Shown here one piece after another: positions 9,152 through 17,557 of a DNA stretch of 64,000 bases. This stretch comes from an uncultured Clostridia bacterium. GTDB taxonomy: Bacteria > Bacillota > Clostridia > Peptostreptococcales > Anaerovoracaceae. The notes beneath the pieces are model-generated. The model had not been told where the DNA came from, made no database searches, and worked only from the letters and a program-made list of their open reading frames with translations. How positions within the stretch are numbered: the first letter of the stretch is position 1; each line of letters starts with the position of its first letter. The stretch is from the NCBI GenBank assembly GCA_938046095.1, contig CALIXS010000026.1:100449-164448 (forward strand), written 5' to 3'. The position numbers and the translations under genes are program-made.

Positions 9152-11144
9152 TTTTTGCCTCCATAAATATCATCCTGAAGTTTGCCCATTGTCCGTATTC
9201 ACTTGAAATTTGAAGTTTGCCGCCATTTCCTTGTATCATCTGCTTCGAAACGGAAAGACCCATACCGGTTCCTGTTTCCTTTGTCGTGAAGAAAGGATCA
9301 GCACACAGTGCAATTTCCTCTTCGCTAATCCCGAGGCCGTTATCGTAAACATCAATGATTACTTTTCCGTTCTTTTTACATGCGCTTACTTTAATTCTGT
9401 AATCCTGAATATGTTCTTTGCCTTTCGAGGCGAAACTGCTTCTCTTTAGTTTCAGAGATTCAACGGAATTAAGCAACATATTGACTATAGCCTGTCGTAT
9501 GTGTTCCCTTTTTGCATAGATGAACAAATCGTGGTCGATTTCTGTGTCAATTATGACGTCTGATGTCCGTGAAATATATGCTATGCCGAGACAGTCATTA
9601 ACCAGAGTTTCTATAGAAATTATCTCATTCTGCCCTTGCGACGGTTTAGCGTAATGTATGAGATTTTCAATCATTTTGCTGATTCTGTCAACCTCCGGCG
9701 GAACGTATCTTGACATCTCATCCTGAAATTCCGGATTGTTGCCATGCTCTTTTATCAGACTCGAATAAGTTTTGATCGTGGTCAGCGGATTCTTGATTTC
9801 GTGTGCAATTCCCGCAATCATACGATTCAGAGCACGGTTTTTACCTTCCTCAAAGGCTTCTATTTTTTTGTTCTCTTCATATGTAACGTCGTCAGCAAGT
9901 ACAACATATTGATTCTTCTTCCGCGTTTCTACGCATTGAAATTTGTAAACACTGTTGCCCCCTCTTTTGTTCTTGATTGTCATGGTCTCGGGGTGATTCA
10001 TATCGTGCATTCCCAGATTCCATATTGCTCCGAATATGGGCATTTCCTGTATATTAAGGTCACGTGTGTTCTTAATTCCCGACATCTCATACGCATCGGG
10101 GCTCATGTATAAAACTGCGCCGTCCCTATCTGTAAGTATACTGCCTCCTGTCGAATGTTCGATGAAAATTTTCTGAAGTGCATCCGCTTTTTCCAAATTA
10201 TGCATCTGATCTGTAATTTCAGCTGTCTTTTCAGCGACCATTACTTTTAGTTTGCGATTTGTGAAAGCAATTCCTCCTGTAATCAGGATACAGATAATTA
10301 AAACTGCACCGAGTACAAAAAACAGTATTGTAATTCTTCCTTCTGCTTTGTGCAGTGAAGGGTCGATGATCCATTTGCTGATTATTTTGTCATAATCTCC
10401 GGAGGATTTGATTTCCGAAATGGACTGATTAAGTATATTGTAAAGAAGTGTACTTTTTTTTCTGACAAGAAGTGTGTAGTTTATGTTTGATATATGGTGT
10501 ACCGGTATCTGATATTCTTTTCCGAGACGGTCATTTCTTATATGGTATTCCGCGCACTCGCGAACTGCAAAAATCAGATCGCTATCTCCGCTGACAAGCT
10601 GTTCCCAAAGCTTATCCTGCCCCGCTACGACTTTGATGTTTCTGCAGTTTACTCCGCCCATCGAGGAATAGGTTGCAGTATTGACCTCATATGCGGTGTC
10701 ATAATACTTATTCGGGTTTGGGTGGCTGATTAACGCTTGCGCTTCTTCTGTCCTGGCTGCGAGACACAGGTTTGCCGTAAATATTGAGGTTGTCATGCAT
10801 AGTCGTTCATTATGTTGAGCGTGAGAGACAAAACCAAGCAAAATATCGCAGTGTTCCTTATCAAGCGCGTAAATGGCATCCCATTCCGTAGGATATGTGA
10901 TATACTCGAGGTCAACATTACAATGTTCCGCGATAAGGTCCATGATATCTTTGAGTGCGCCGTTTACGTTTCCTGCGTCATCGATGAACAGAAGAGGCTC
11001 GCTTTCACGTGCGACGGCTACACGAAAAGACATCCTGTCAATGGCTCCATATGCGATTTCGGTAAAAAATACACCTGCCTGCAGAACCAGTATAACAGCT
11101 ATGATGACAAGCGCTGTGATCTTTTTTTTATATCTTGCTGTCAT
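9141..11144 (-). CDS. Sensor histidine kinase with periplasmic-type solute-binding domain
   Basis: Predicted membrane-bound kinase of about 667 residues. After an N-terminal membrane anchor comes an SBP-family-3 type domain (about residues 35-270, RVAVARESEPLLFID and the later KKSTLLYNILNQSI), then a second membrane helix (about 280-303), a PAS-like region, the HisKA box with phosphoacceptor His in IAGIAHEIKNPL and a HATPase domain (N box NMLLNSVES, G boxes DNGLGIS and GTGMGLSVSKQ). I prefer the ATG at 11144 because the GGAAGG site is one base from the ATG at 11150 but seven from this one. The external domain probably senses an amino acid or peptide and reports to the partner activator. Related in design to EvgS/BvgS-type sensors but without their phosphorelay domains. 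Confidence 0.9.
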   Translation of the reverse strand: MTARYKKKITALVIIAVILVLQAGVFFTEIAYGAIDRMSFRVAVARESEPLLFIDDAGNVNGALKDIMDLIAEHCNVDLEYITYPTEWDAIYALDKEHCDILLGFVSHAQHNERLCMTTSIFTANLCLAARTEEAQALISHPNPNKYYDTAYEVNTATYSSMGGVNCRNIKVVAGQDKLWEQLVSGDSDLIFAVRECAEYHIRNDRLGKEYQIPVHHISNINYTLLVRKKSTLLYNILNQSISEIKSSGDYDKIISKWIIDPSLHKAEGRITILFFVLGAVLIICILITGGIAFTNRKLKVMVAEKTAEITDQMHNLEKADALQKIFIEHSTGGSILTDRDGAVLYMSPDAYEMSGIKNTRDLNIQEMPIFGAIWNLGMHDMNHPETMTIKNKRGGNSVYKFQCVETRKKNQYVVLADDVTYEENKKIEAFEEGKNRALNRMIAGIAHEIKNPLTTIKTYSSLIKEHGNNPEFQDEMSRYVPPEVDRISKMIENLIHYAKPSQGQNEIISIETLVNDCLGIAYISRTSDVIIDTEIDHDLFIYAKREHIRQAIVNMLLNSVESLKLKRSSFASKGKEHIQDYRIKVSACKKNGKVIIDVYDNGLGISEEEIALCADPFFTTKETGTGMGLSVSKQMIQGNGGKLQISSEYGQWANFRMIFMEAKSET

Positions 11145-11285
11145 CTTCATACCTTCCGAGATAGTATATGATAATAAATTATATCATATCATATACCCTC
11201 CCGGCAGTATTCGGGAATGTATCAGAAAGTCTCTTATGTTATAATAATCTATAATCGACTACAGCTTTAGGTGCGGAGATCATAT

Positions 11286-12599
11286 ATGAGAGAAGATTTG
11301 AGGAGATTATTTGAGCAGAAAACTATAACGGCTTCCGAAGCCGCGGAACGGGTATCTGACGGTCAGATCGTCTATATCGGTACATGCTCGAGTGTTGCGT
11401 ACGGTATAGCGCGCGCAATAGCGGACAGAATCAAAGCGGGCGGCCTGACCAATATAGGAGTGGGCTGCTCCAATATTTTTAAGGACATAGAACTGATGAG
11501 GGATCCGGAGCACTGCCATGTGGCTTCATCCTTTATGGGGCCGGGTGAGAGAGACGCCCAGAAACACGGGAATTACGATTTTACGAGCATACACCTTTCT
11601 CAGATCGATATTTTTTACCATAAGACGTTTCCCACAGATATCGCCTTTCTCGAGGTAAGTCTTCCCGATAATGACGGGAATATGAGCTTCGGAGCGACGG
11701 GCGTAGCCATGGACAAATATGTGCTCGATACGGCAAAGACCGTAATATTGCAGATCAACAGATGCGCGCCTTATGTTTACGGTACCGACAATCTCATAAA
11801 CATCAAAGACGTCGAGGCCGTCGTTTACCACGATGAGGAGCTTGCCGCGATCGATAATACGGAAGACACTCCGCAGGTTCAGGCGATAGCCGACTATATT
11901 CTCGAGGAGATACCTGACGGCGCATGCGTTCAGCTCGGCATAGGCAATGTCGGGAATACCGTAGGTTACGGTCTGGAGCGCAGGAACGATCTCGGAGCGC
12001 ATACGGAGATGATGACAGACTCTATAATGCACCTGATGAAGAACGGCAATATAACGAATGAGCGTAAATCGTATATGAAAGGAAAGACGGTTGCAAGCTT
12101 TACTCTCGGAAGCAGGGAGCTGTATGAGTTTATAGATCACAACGACAAGATGTGGTATGAGCCGTTTCCAGTTGTCAACAGTCCGCTCAACATAGCAAAG
12201 AATGACAACGCCGTCTCGGTAAACGGCGCGATACAAATAGATCTTTACGGTCAGGTGGTAGCGGACAATATAGCGGGACGCCAGTTCAGCGCCGTCGGTG
12301 GACAGCTCGATTTCGTTATCGGCGCGCAGCTTTCCAGAGGCGGCAAGTCGTTTATAGCCTCTACGTCGACGAATACGAGCAAAAATGGGATTCGCACGAG
12401 CAGGATCGTTTCTGTTCTCGCACCGGGAACGGCTGTGACGACTCCACGTGCCGAGGTTCAGTATGTAGTCACCGAATACGGCTGTGTAAATCTCAAACCC
12501 CTGACAATGCGCGACCGCGCGAAAGCTTTGATCAGTCTGGCTCATCCCGATTACCGCGACGAACTGAAAGAGGATGCGAAAAAGACCGGTCTCATATAA
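11286..12599 (+). CDS. Acetyl-CoA hydrolase/transferase family CoA-transferase (butyrate/4-hydroxybutyrate type)
   Basis: Transfers CoA between acyl-CoA and a carboxylic acid, commonly acetate, 4-hydroxybutyrate or butyrate in fermenting Clostridia. The 437-residue protein carries the glutamate expected to form the CoA thioester in LGAHTEMMTD near residue 240, plus AVGGQLDFVIGAQ near 335 and EYGCVNLKPLTMRDRA near 397. The ATG at 11286 has a GGAG site 7 bp upstream; an in-frame GTG at 11271 lacks one. It is divergent from the kinase gene and stands alone, followed by a candidate small RNA gene. The exact acyl substrate is uncertain. Confidence 0.88.
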   Translation: MREDLRRLFEQKTITASEAAERVSDGQIVYIGTCSSVAYGIARAIADRIKAGGLTNIGVGCSNIFKDIELMRDPEHCHVASSFMGPGERDAQKHGNYDFTSIHLSQIDIFYHKTFPTDIAFLEVSLPDNDGNMSFGATGVAMDKYVLDTAKTVILQINRCAPYVYGTDNLINIKDVEAVVYHDEELAAIDNTEDTPQVQAIADYILEEIPDGACVQLGIGNVGNTVGYGLERRNDLGAHTEMMTDSIMHLMKNGNITNERKSYMKGKTVASFTLGSRELYEFIDHNDKMWYEPFPVVNSPLNIAKNDNAVSVNGAIQIDLYGQVVADNIAGRQFSAVGGQLDFVIGAQLSRGGKSFIASTSTNTSKNGIRTSRIVSVLAPGTAVTTPRAEVQYVVTEYGCVNLKPLTMRDRAKALISLAHPDYRDELKEDAKKTGLI

Positions 12600-12649
12600 A
12601 CTCCACAGAATCGGCCGTGTTTCTTGACAGAAACGACACATTAGCAGGG

Positions 12650-12766
12650 TAATATAATACTTGTCAAAGGAAAGCAAACAGGGTAGGTAATTTCTTTTGA
12701 ACGTTCTTTCTTAATAATAACATCGCCTTCAGGAGTCCGCCTTATGTGCGGACTCTTGAAGTTTTT
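12650..12766 (+). ncRNA. Candidate small RNA, copy 1 (117-bp element with its own terminator)
   Basis: This 117-bp unit recurs at 16146-16262 with the same length and about 88% identity. It begins with a -10-like TAATATAAT. A TTGACA lies 20 bp before it, a longer gap than usual. A nearly invariant core of about 80 bp (GCAAACAGGGTA, then TTTTGAACGTTC, then TTAATAATAACATCGCC) leads into a 14-bp stem and T-run. The sequence differences in the stem between copies keep base pairing, as expected for a real RNA structure. Copy 1 lies between two convergent genes, so it cannot be a riboswitch for a downstream gene. No known RNA family recognised. Confidence 0.6.
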
Positions 12767-12866
12767 GGCGGCGAAATCCGGCCGCGTTGCCGAGCGTTTT
12801 GCATATGCATCGCTTACAGCATAAGTGCCTGCGGTCTCATGAGTTGTATTTCGGGCGTCCCGTCTG

Positions 12867-13697
12867 TCAGGTGTTACCCACGTAGACGTAGTTCAGATAA
12901 TTACGCGCAACCTCGGCAAGCCCGTTTACCTTGCTTATGTCCGTTGCCGGACGACCCGTCATTCTGTATCTCGGGAAAAAGCGCGTAATGTGAAGAGGGA
13001 TATCCTTTGAAAGACCTGCTATCCAGCCGGCTTCCGCTTTAATCGACTTTGCCGAGTCGTTCAGCCCGGGGATGATCAGTGTCGTCAGCTCCACATGGCA
13101 GCCGTAGGTGACAGCTCTTTCTATGAATCTGAGAACTTCGCCCAGGTCGCCGTTCACAACGTCCTCGTAAAATTTGTTGTCAAACGCTTTGAGGTCTATG
13201 TTCATTGCACTGATGAACGGCAGCAGTTCGTCCTCAACATGCCTTTGTGCGGTACCGTTTGTTATGAGCACGGTTTCGAGTCCCTTTGATCTTGCGATAT
13301 ATGAAGTATCCCTGACGAATTCGTAGCCAACGAGAGGCTCGTTATATGTGAATGCGATACCGATGTTGCCTTCGCCGCGGCATCCCATGGCAAGGGAGAC
13401 AAGAGCCTCCGGGTTGTACATGGAAACTCTCGCGTTCTCCTGTGAAGCCATGGAAATGTCGCTGTTCTGACAAAAGGAGCAGGACAGGTTGCAGCCGTAT
13501 GAGCCGACCGACAATATTTTGCTGCCGGGTCTGAATTTCATCAGCGGTTTCTTTTCTATCGGGTCGAGTGCAATTGCCGTGATGAGCCCGTAGTTGGAGC
13601 AGACTATCTTTCCTCCGATACACGTCCTTGCCCTGCAAAATCCGGTCATTCCGTCCTGTATCAGGCAATGCCTGAAGCAAACGTTGCATCTATTCAT
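12867..13697 (-). CDS. amrS: AmmeMemoRadiSam system radical SAM enzyme
   Basis: Radical SAM protein of 276 residues. The cluster-binding cysteines are CNLSCSFC (CX3CX2C) near residues 69-76, preceded by the family-specific N-terminal cysteines (CNVCFRHC, near residues 4-11). The glycine-rich SAM contact is in ITNGTA, and the C-terminal region HITRFFPRYRM is diagnostic of the AmmeMemoRadiSam branch. Its start overlaps the AmmeMemo stop by 8 bp, so the two are translationally coupled. The reaction of this three-domain system is not settled to my knowledge. Co-occurrence of the radical SAM enzyme with Memo and AMMECR1 domains is well established. Confidence 0.9.
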   Translation of the reverse strand: MNRCNVCFRHCLIQDGMTGFCRARTCIGGKIVCSNYGLITAIALDPIEKKPLMKFRPGSKILSVGSYGCNLSCSFCQNSDISMASQENARVSMYNPEALVSLAMGCRGEGNIGIAFTYNEPLVGYEFVRDTSYIARSKGLETVLITNGTAQRHVEDELLPFISAMNIDLKAFDNKFYEDVVNGDLGEVLRFIERAVTYGCHVELTTLIIPGLNDSAKSIKAEAGWIAGLSKDIPLHITRFFPRYRMTGRPATDISKVNGLAEVARNYLNYVYVGNT

Positions 13698-15060
13698 GGC
13701 GTATCACCTCGAACTTCTCAAGCTTTACTTCCTCTTCCGCAGCTCCGATGCCCGCCTTTTGCTTTGCTATCGCTATCTGCTGCTGCGGTGTGTCAACACC
13801 GTCAAGATCGGGCAGAAGAAGTCCGCGTCTTGAGCCTTTGCTTACGATCACACCGTAACGCGCTGCATCGAGCTCGTCAACGGAGCTTACAGGCTCTGCA
13901 CGGGTCAGAACGTCTACGGAAATTTTAAGATCGGAAAGCTCCTCGGTTCTGACCGGAGGAAACCTCGGGTCGCGTGAGCAGGCGCTTACGGCATTTTGAA
14001 TTATTTCCTCCGCGATTGAGCCGGTCGTCGCGGATATAGTACCTATGCAGCCGCGCAATCCCCCGTTTTTATGGATTGAAACGAACACTCCCGAGCGGCT
14101 TTCTGTCATTTCGGCAGGCAGGCTGTCCGTGACATGCGGCAATGTACCGAAAGCCGTATAAGAGGATATCGTTTCTTTCGCGAGTCTGACGTACGGGTCG
14201 GGTGAAATTGAGCCGGCATCACTTTCCGCCGCATAATACGCGCGGGTATTTTCACCGCTGCCGATAATTTCAAACGCACAGCAGCCGTAGCCTATTCCGA
14301 ATGTTTCCTCAAGGCTCGGGCAGTGAGACGCTATCTCATATCCGTCGAGTGCTCCCGCCATGATGCAAAAGGATCTGTGACCGCATTCGGCCGCCTTTTC
14401 GCAGAAGCTCTCTTCGAAGCGGGGCAGAACATCAAGTTTAGCTGTTTCCATTATGAGCATGATCTTTTCGTCATATTCGCGCCCCTCCGGTACGCAGCCG
14501 TAAGGACTTTGGTCCGTCGCCTTGTGGGAGAGGTCGCCGGACGCCACGAAAACGCACTGCCTGCCTATGATGTCGGATGCCTGCCTTATGATGCGGCCGA
14601 GGGAAAAATGATCGGAAAAAGGCAGTCCGGACGGCGATATTCTGATTATCATTGAATCTTTGAGATATTTGCGAATAAAATACAGGGGCACCATCGTGCC
14701 GTGGTCGAGCTCCGCGGACATGCGCATGCGCATACCTGCCGGAAATGAAAGCTTGTCCGCAAGATGCGAAATCGCACGCGCGAGCTCAAGATCGCACTCT
14801 TCATCAAATGATATATGAGGCGCACCGAACTTTGACATGGAGCCCGTAAGTCGCGGGACGGAAGAAATCTGAAAGTAATCGCGATACATCTGCGCGTGGG
14901 GAGACGATATGATTACAGTCTCGGGCTCAAGAGCAGCGAGCTGCGATGCTATACGGTCATAAGCGGCACTTGTTGTGATAATTTTCTTCTCTTCGCCGCG
15001 TCCGACCTCCGGCAGGATGATCGGCGGATGAGGAAGTGCGGCGGCACCTGTTATCGGCAT
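13690..15060 (-). CDS. Fused Memo (class III extradiol dioxygenase-like) and AMMECR1 domain protein
   Basis: A 456-residue fusion. Residues 1 to about 265 are Memo/LigB-like (PHPPIIL at the start, SSPHAQMYRDYF near 55, ELDHGTMVPLYFI near 115, SGDLSHK near 172). Residues about 290-456 are AMMECR1-like (GVFVSIHKNGGLRGCIG near 327, SRDPRFPPV near 363, KQKAGI near the end). Archaea often encode these as separate proteins; the fusion recurs in Clostridia. The start lies behind AAGGAGG with a TATAAT 40 bp upstream. It forms a two-gene operon with the radical SAM enzyme. No catalytic activity is assigned with confidence. Confidence 0.88.
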   Translation of the reverse strand: MPITGAAALPHPPIILPEVGRGEEKKIITTSAAYDRIASQLAALEPETVIISSPHAQMYRDYFQISSVPRLTGSMSKFGAPHISFDEECDLELARAISHLADKLSFPAGMRMRMSAELDHGTMVPLYFIRKYLKDSMIIRISPSGLPFSDHFSLGRIIRQASDIIGRQCVFVASGDLSHKATDQSPYGCVPEGREYDEKIMLIMETAKLDVLPRFEESFCEKAAECGHRSFCIMAGALDGYEIASHCPSLEETFGIGYGCCAFEIIGSGENTRAYYAAESDAGSISPDPYVRLAKETISSYTAFGTLPHVTDSLPAEMTESRSGVFVSIHKNGGLRGCIGTISATTGSIAEEIIQNAVSACSRDPRFPPVRTEELSDLKISVDVLTRAEPVSSVDELDAARYGVIVSKGSRRGLLLPDLDGVDTPQQQIAIAKQKAGIGAAEEEVKLEKFEVIRHE

Positions 15061-15168
15061 GAAAGGACACCCTCCTTTTGATATATACTATTATATCCTA
15101 AAATCACAAATGTGCGATAATATTTTGACATTTTTAATGAGCGTCCGGGATCGGTATGCGCACATGCT

Positions 15169-15197
15169 TTGACGCGGGGATATGTTTTTGCTATTAT
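15169..15197 (+). promoter_or_regulatory. Sigma-A type promoter for dapF
   Basis: TTGACG, a 17-bp spacer and TATTAT lie about 39 bp before the dapF start codon. Both hexamers differ from consensus by one base at ideal spacing. Confidence 0.7.
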
Positions 15198-15235
15198 ATC
15201 CTTGAATTATTTCAGCCCTAACAAAGGAGTCCCGC

Positions 15236-16117
15236 ATGAGATTTACAAAAATTCAGGGTACAGGAAACGATTTTATAGTAATAGACAACAGGGACGGGTC
15301 GATACCGCGCAGCATGCTCGCTGCGACAGCGGCAAGGCTCTGCACCCGGAGAGTCTCTGTCGGAGCCGACGGCATGCTCGTCGTCGAAAAGCCCGAGCAG
15401 GGGTGCGATTTCAAAATGGAATACTTCAATTCCGACGGCTCGCTCGGCGAAATGTGCGGCAACGGTGCAAGATGCATGGCGAGATACGCTTTTGAAAACG
15501 GAATATCCGGGGGCTTTCAGAGGTTCGAAACGACTGCCGGAATCGTGGAGGGTGAGCGTATCGACGAGAAAAATTACAGGATCAGGCTTAATGATGTCAC
15601 CGTAATGAGACGATCCGTCAGGGTGAGCGTCTGCGACGGGGAGTTTGAGTGCGGATATGTCGAGCTTGGCGACCCGGGTATTCCTCATGCCGTTGTAGCC
15701 GTCCCGGGACTTAAAAATGCGGATCCCGTCTCGCTGCTCGAGACAGGCAGGGCTCTGCGGTTTGCGAAGGAATTTCCGAGGGGTGCGAACGTAAATTTTT
15801 ACGATATAACGGGTGAGGATGAAGTCACGGGGCTTACATATGAACGCGGCGTAGAGGATTTTACACTCGCGTGCGGCACAGGCACGGCTTCGATGGTGGC
15901 ATTTCTTACCGAGTGCGGCGAGGTGAGAGGCAGAAATGTTAGGGTAAGCGTGCCGGGTGGAGTTCTTATTATAGATATAGAAAGGACCTCGGACGGAATT
16001 GTACGTCCTTATCTTACGGGACTCACAAATATAGTCGCCGAAGGCAGAGTCAGAGACGAGGAGCTTCAGCTGACAATCGACGGGAGATGTGTAAATCTAC
16101 ACCGAAACGAAAAGTAA
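15236..16117 (+). CDS. dapF: Diaminopimelate epimerase
   Basis: Converts LL-diaminopimelate to the meso form for peptidoglycan and lysine synthesis in the cytoplasm, without a cofactor. The 293-residue protein shows the N-terminal signature GTGNDFIVIDN, the first catalytic Cys in MCGNGARC near residue 75 and the second in LACGTGTAS near 212. PRGANVNFY near 183 is also conserved. Start at an ATG behind AAGGAG. Single-gene transcript: its own promoter upstream, and a candidate small RNA gene follows 28 bp after the stop. Slightly longer than the 274-280 residues common in other bacteria. Confidence 0.95.
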   Translation: MRFTKIQGTGNDFIVIDNRDGSIPRSMLAATAARLCTRRVSVGADGMLVVEKPEQGCDFKMEYFNSDGSLGEMCGNGARCMARYAFENGISGGFQRFETTAGIVEGERIDEKNYRIRLNDVTVMRRSVRVSVCDGEFECGYVELGDPGIPHAVVAVPGLKNADPVSLLETGRALRFAKEFPRGANVNFYDITGEDEVTGLTYERGVEDFTLACGTGTASMVAFLTECGEVRGRNVRVSVPGGVLIIDIERTSDGIVRPYLTGLTNIVAEGRVRDEELQLTIDGRCVNLHRNEK

Positions 16118-16145
16118 TCTTAACAAAACTGTCACATTTGAGGTT

Positions 16146-16262
16146 TAATATAATACTTGTCAAAGGGAAGCAAACAGGGTAAGCAATTTCTTTTGAACGT
16201 TCTTTCTTAATAATAACATCGCCTTCAAAGGTCCGCCGTCAAAGCGGGCTTTTGGAGTTTTT
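16146..16262 (+). ncRNA. Candidate small RNA, copy 2 (117-bp element)
   Basis: Second copy of the element at 12650-12766, same length, about 14 differences. TTAACA lies 20 bp before the -10-like TAATATAAT, matching the spacing of copy 1. The terminal stem (CTTCAAAGGTCCGC / GCGGGCTTTTGGAG) pairs at all 14 positions although several bases differ from copy 1. The T-run ends 69 bp before the thioesterase start, so premature termination upstream of that gene is an alternative role for this copy alone. Confidence 0.6.
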
Positions 16263-16331
16263 GATATATTTTATTCATAGTCGGCGGCACTATCATGGTC
16301 GGCTACACTGAGAAACAAAGGAAAGGAACAA

Positions 16332-16766
16332 ATGGAAAAACAGGAATGGGTTAAGCTGGTGGAAACCAAGTCCGAGCATTATCTGAACCTCGGGGACGGA
16401 GGCTTCGATGAGCTCATGCATGTGCATCTCGCAGGATGTAGTTATGAAGAGCAGTCAGTGACGTACGAGTTCGAAACACAGAAGTGGCAGATCAACGAAA
16501 AGGGTGGAATACACGGAGGCGCTATTGCCGGTATGTTCGACACAGCTTTCGGCGTCGTAGCCAATTTCACAGCCGGAGAAAACGAAGCGACGACGACAGA
16601 CATGACAGTTTCGTTTATCCGCGGCGTGGATTACGGCATGAAGCCGCACCTCAAGGTGTATATCGTAAAAGCCGGGCGCAGTCTGATCCGCCAGAGAGGC
16701 GAACTTTTCGACCCGGCGACGGGCAAGCTCCTTGCGACGGGGAGCGGAAGCTGGATGCCGCTATAG
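16332..16766 (+). CDS. PaaI-family hotdog thioesterase
   Basis: Small cytoplasmic acyl-CoA thioesterase of the hotdog fold, 144 residues. The catalytic region is GGIHGGAIAGMFDTAFG near residues 57-74 (HGG followed by an Asp on the central helix), and TDMTVSFIRGV near 90 matches the PaaI/YbgC strand. Start at an ATG behind AAGGAAAGG. Family members clear stalled acyl-CoA esters, often aromatic. The substrate is unknown here. Followed by a strong terminator shared with the convergent lipoprotein gene. Confidence 0.85.
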   Translation: MEKQEWVKLVETKSEHYLNLGDGGFDELMHVHLAGCSYEEQSVTYEFETQKWQINEKGGIHGGAIAGMFDTAFGVVANFTAGENEATTTDMTVSFIRGVDYGMKPHLKVYIVKAGRSLIRQRGELFDPATGKLLATGSGSWMPL

Positions 16767-16852
16767 ATGCGATTTCGCCTATATGCTCACGGGATAAGTC
16801 AAATTAAGTTAAAAGAAGGGTTATAGCACAAAAAAGTCTTATATAGGACAAA

Positions 16853-16926
16853 AAAGAGCAGTCGCCTGCGGGACGGTTCGGAAGTAAAGCTTCGGATCCG
16901 TTTTTATTCCCGGGCGGCCGCTCTTT
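16853..16926. terminator. Nested bidirectional terminator between convergent genes
   Basis: An outer inverted repeat (AAAGAGC...GCTCTTT with adjoining GC-rich arms) encloses a second hairpin (about 16874-16900, arms starting CGGTTCGGAAG) that is followed by TTTTT on the plus strand. It sits between the thioesterase (plus) and the lipoprotein gene (minus) and can stop both. Confidence 0.7.
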
Positions 16927-16939
16927 GTTTTACATCGGA

Positions 16940-17557
16940 TTACAGCGCGGTGAACATATCGAGCACGGCTTGTGCGCCGGCCTGATCGGAAGCGGTTGCG
17001 GTTATATAGCCGGCATAATCTCCCTGTTTAAGGCATACCATGACTTCCGTAAAACCGTCAGCGGCGACGAGCATTGCAGGGTGAGTTTTGCCGCAGAACT
17101 TAACTTCTGTCATCGATACGGAAGCATTATAGGTGGCAAGCTGTTTTTCCACCAAACCGGCCTGTGACTTGAGAATTTCCTCGGCGTCGTTCATGGCGGC
17201 AAGCTTGGTCAGCTTTTCGGAAACGACATTGACGTTTGCGCTGTTGTCGGAGCTGACAGCTACGAAATCATAAGTCGTTGAACTTGTAGCGCCCGACTGC
17301 TCTGCCAGCTGCTTGATCTGTTCATCCGTATAAGGTATGAAGTCTCCGAGCGTCATTGATATTCCGAAAAATTCGTTTGTATAGAGGCTGCCGTCATGCG
17401 AACCGGGCGAATATTCTTTCTGGGTGCTCGCGGACGTGCTGGCATCATTTGATGATCCCCCGGTGCTGCCCCCTTTGTTGTCGGCCTTTTTGCCGCATGA
17501 TGCAGCCATAAGCCCCATTGCTGCGATAAGCAGGATTGTAAGTATTTTTTTCTTCAT
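16940..17557 (-). CDS. Lipoprotein of unknown function in an ABC-transporter operon
   Basis: A 205-residue protein with a lipoprotein signal peptide (MKKKILTILLIAAMGL, lipobox MAASC), then a Lys/Gly/Ser-rich linker to about residue 50. The rest is soluble: LAEQSGATSST, VNVVSEKLTKL and a region of alternating strand and helix with no motif I recognise. The start codon overlaps the stop of the fused ABC gene (ATGA-type overlap), so it is co-translated with it. It may assist the transporter at the cell surface or respond to the same substrate. Function unknown. Confidence 0.8.
   Translation of the reverse strand: MKKKILTILLIAAMGLMAASCGKKADNKGGSTGGSSNDASTSASTQKEYSPGSHDGSLYTNEFFGISMTLGDFIPYTDEQIKQLAEQSGATSSTTYDFVAVSSDNSANVNVVSEKLTKLAAMNDAEEILKSQAGLVEKQLATYNASVSMTEVKFCGKTHPAMLVAADGFTEVMVCLKQGDYAGYITATASDQAGAQAVLDMFTAL

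Noticed and set aside
11526..12677. Long antisense frame (383 codons) over the CoA-transferase gene
   Set aside because: It mirrors the codon pattern of the real gene, has no ribosome site and shows no recognisable domain.
12650..16262. The paired 117-bp elements as riboswitches
   Set aside because: Copy 1 has no downstream gene on its strand, and the core matches no riboswitch class I know.
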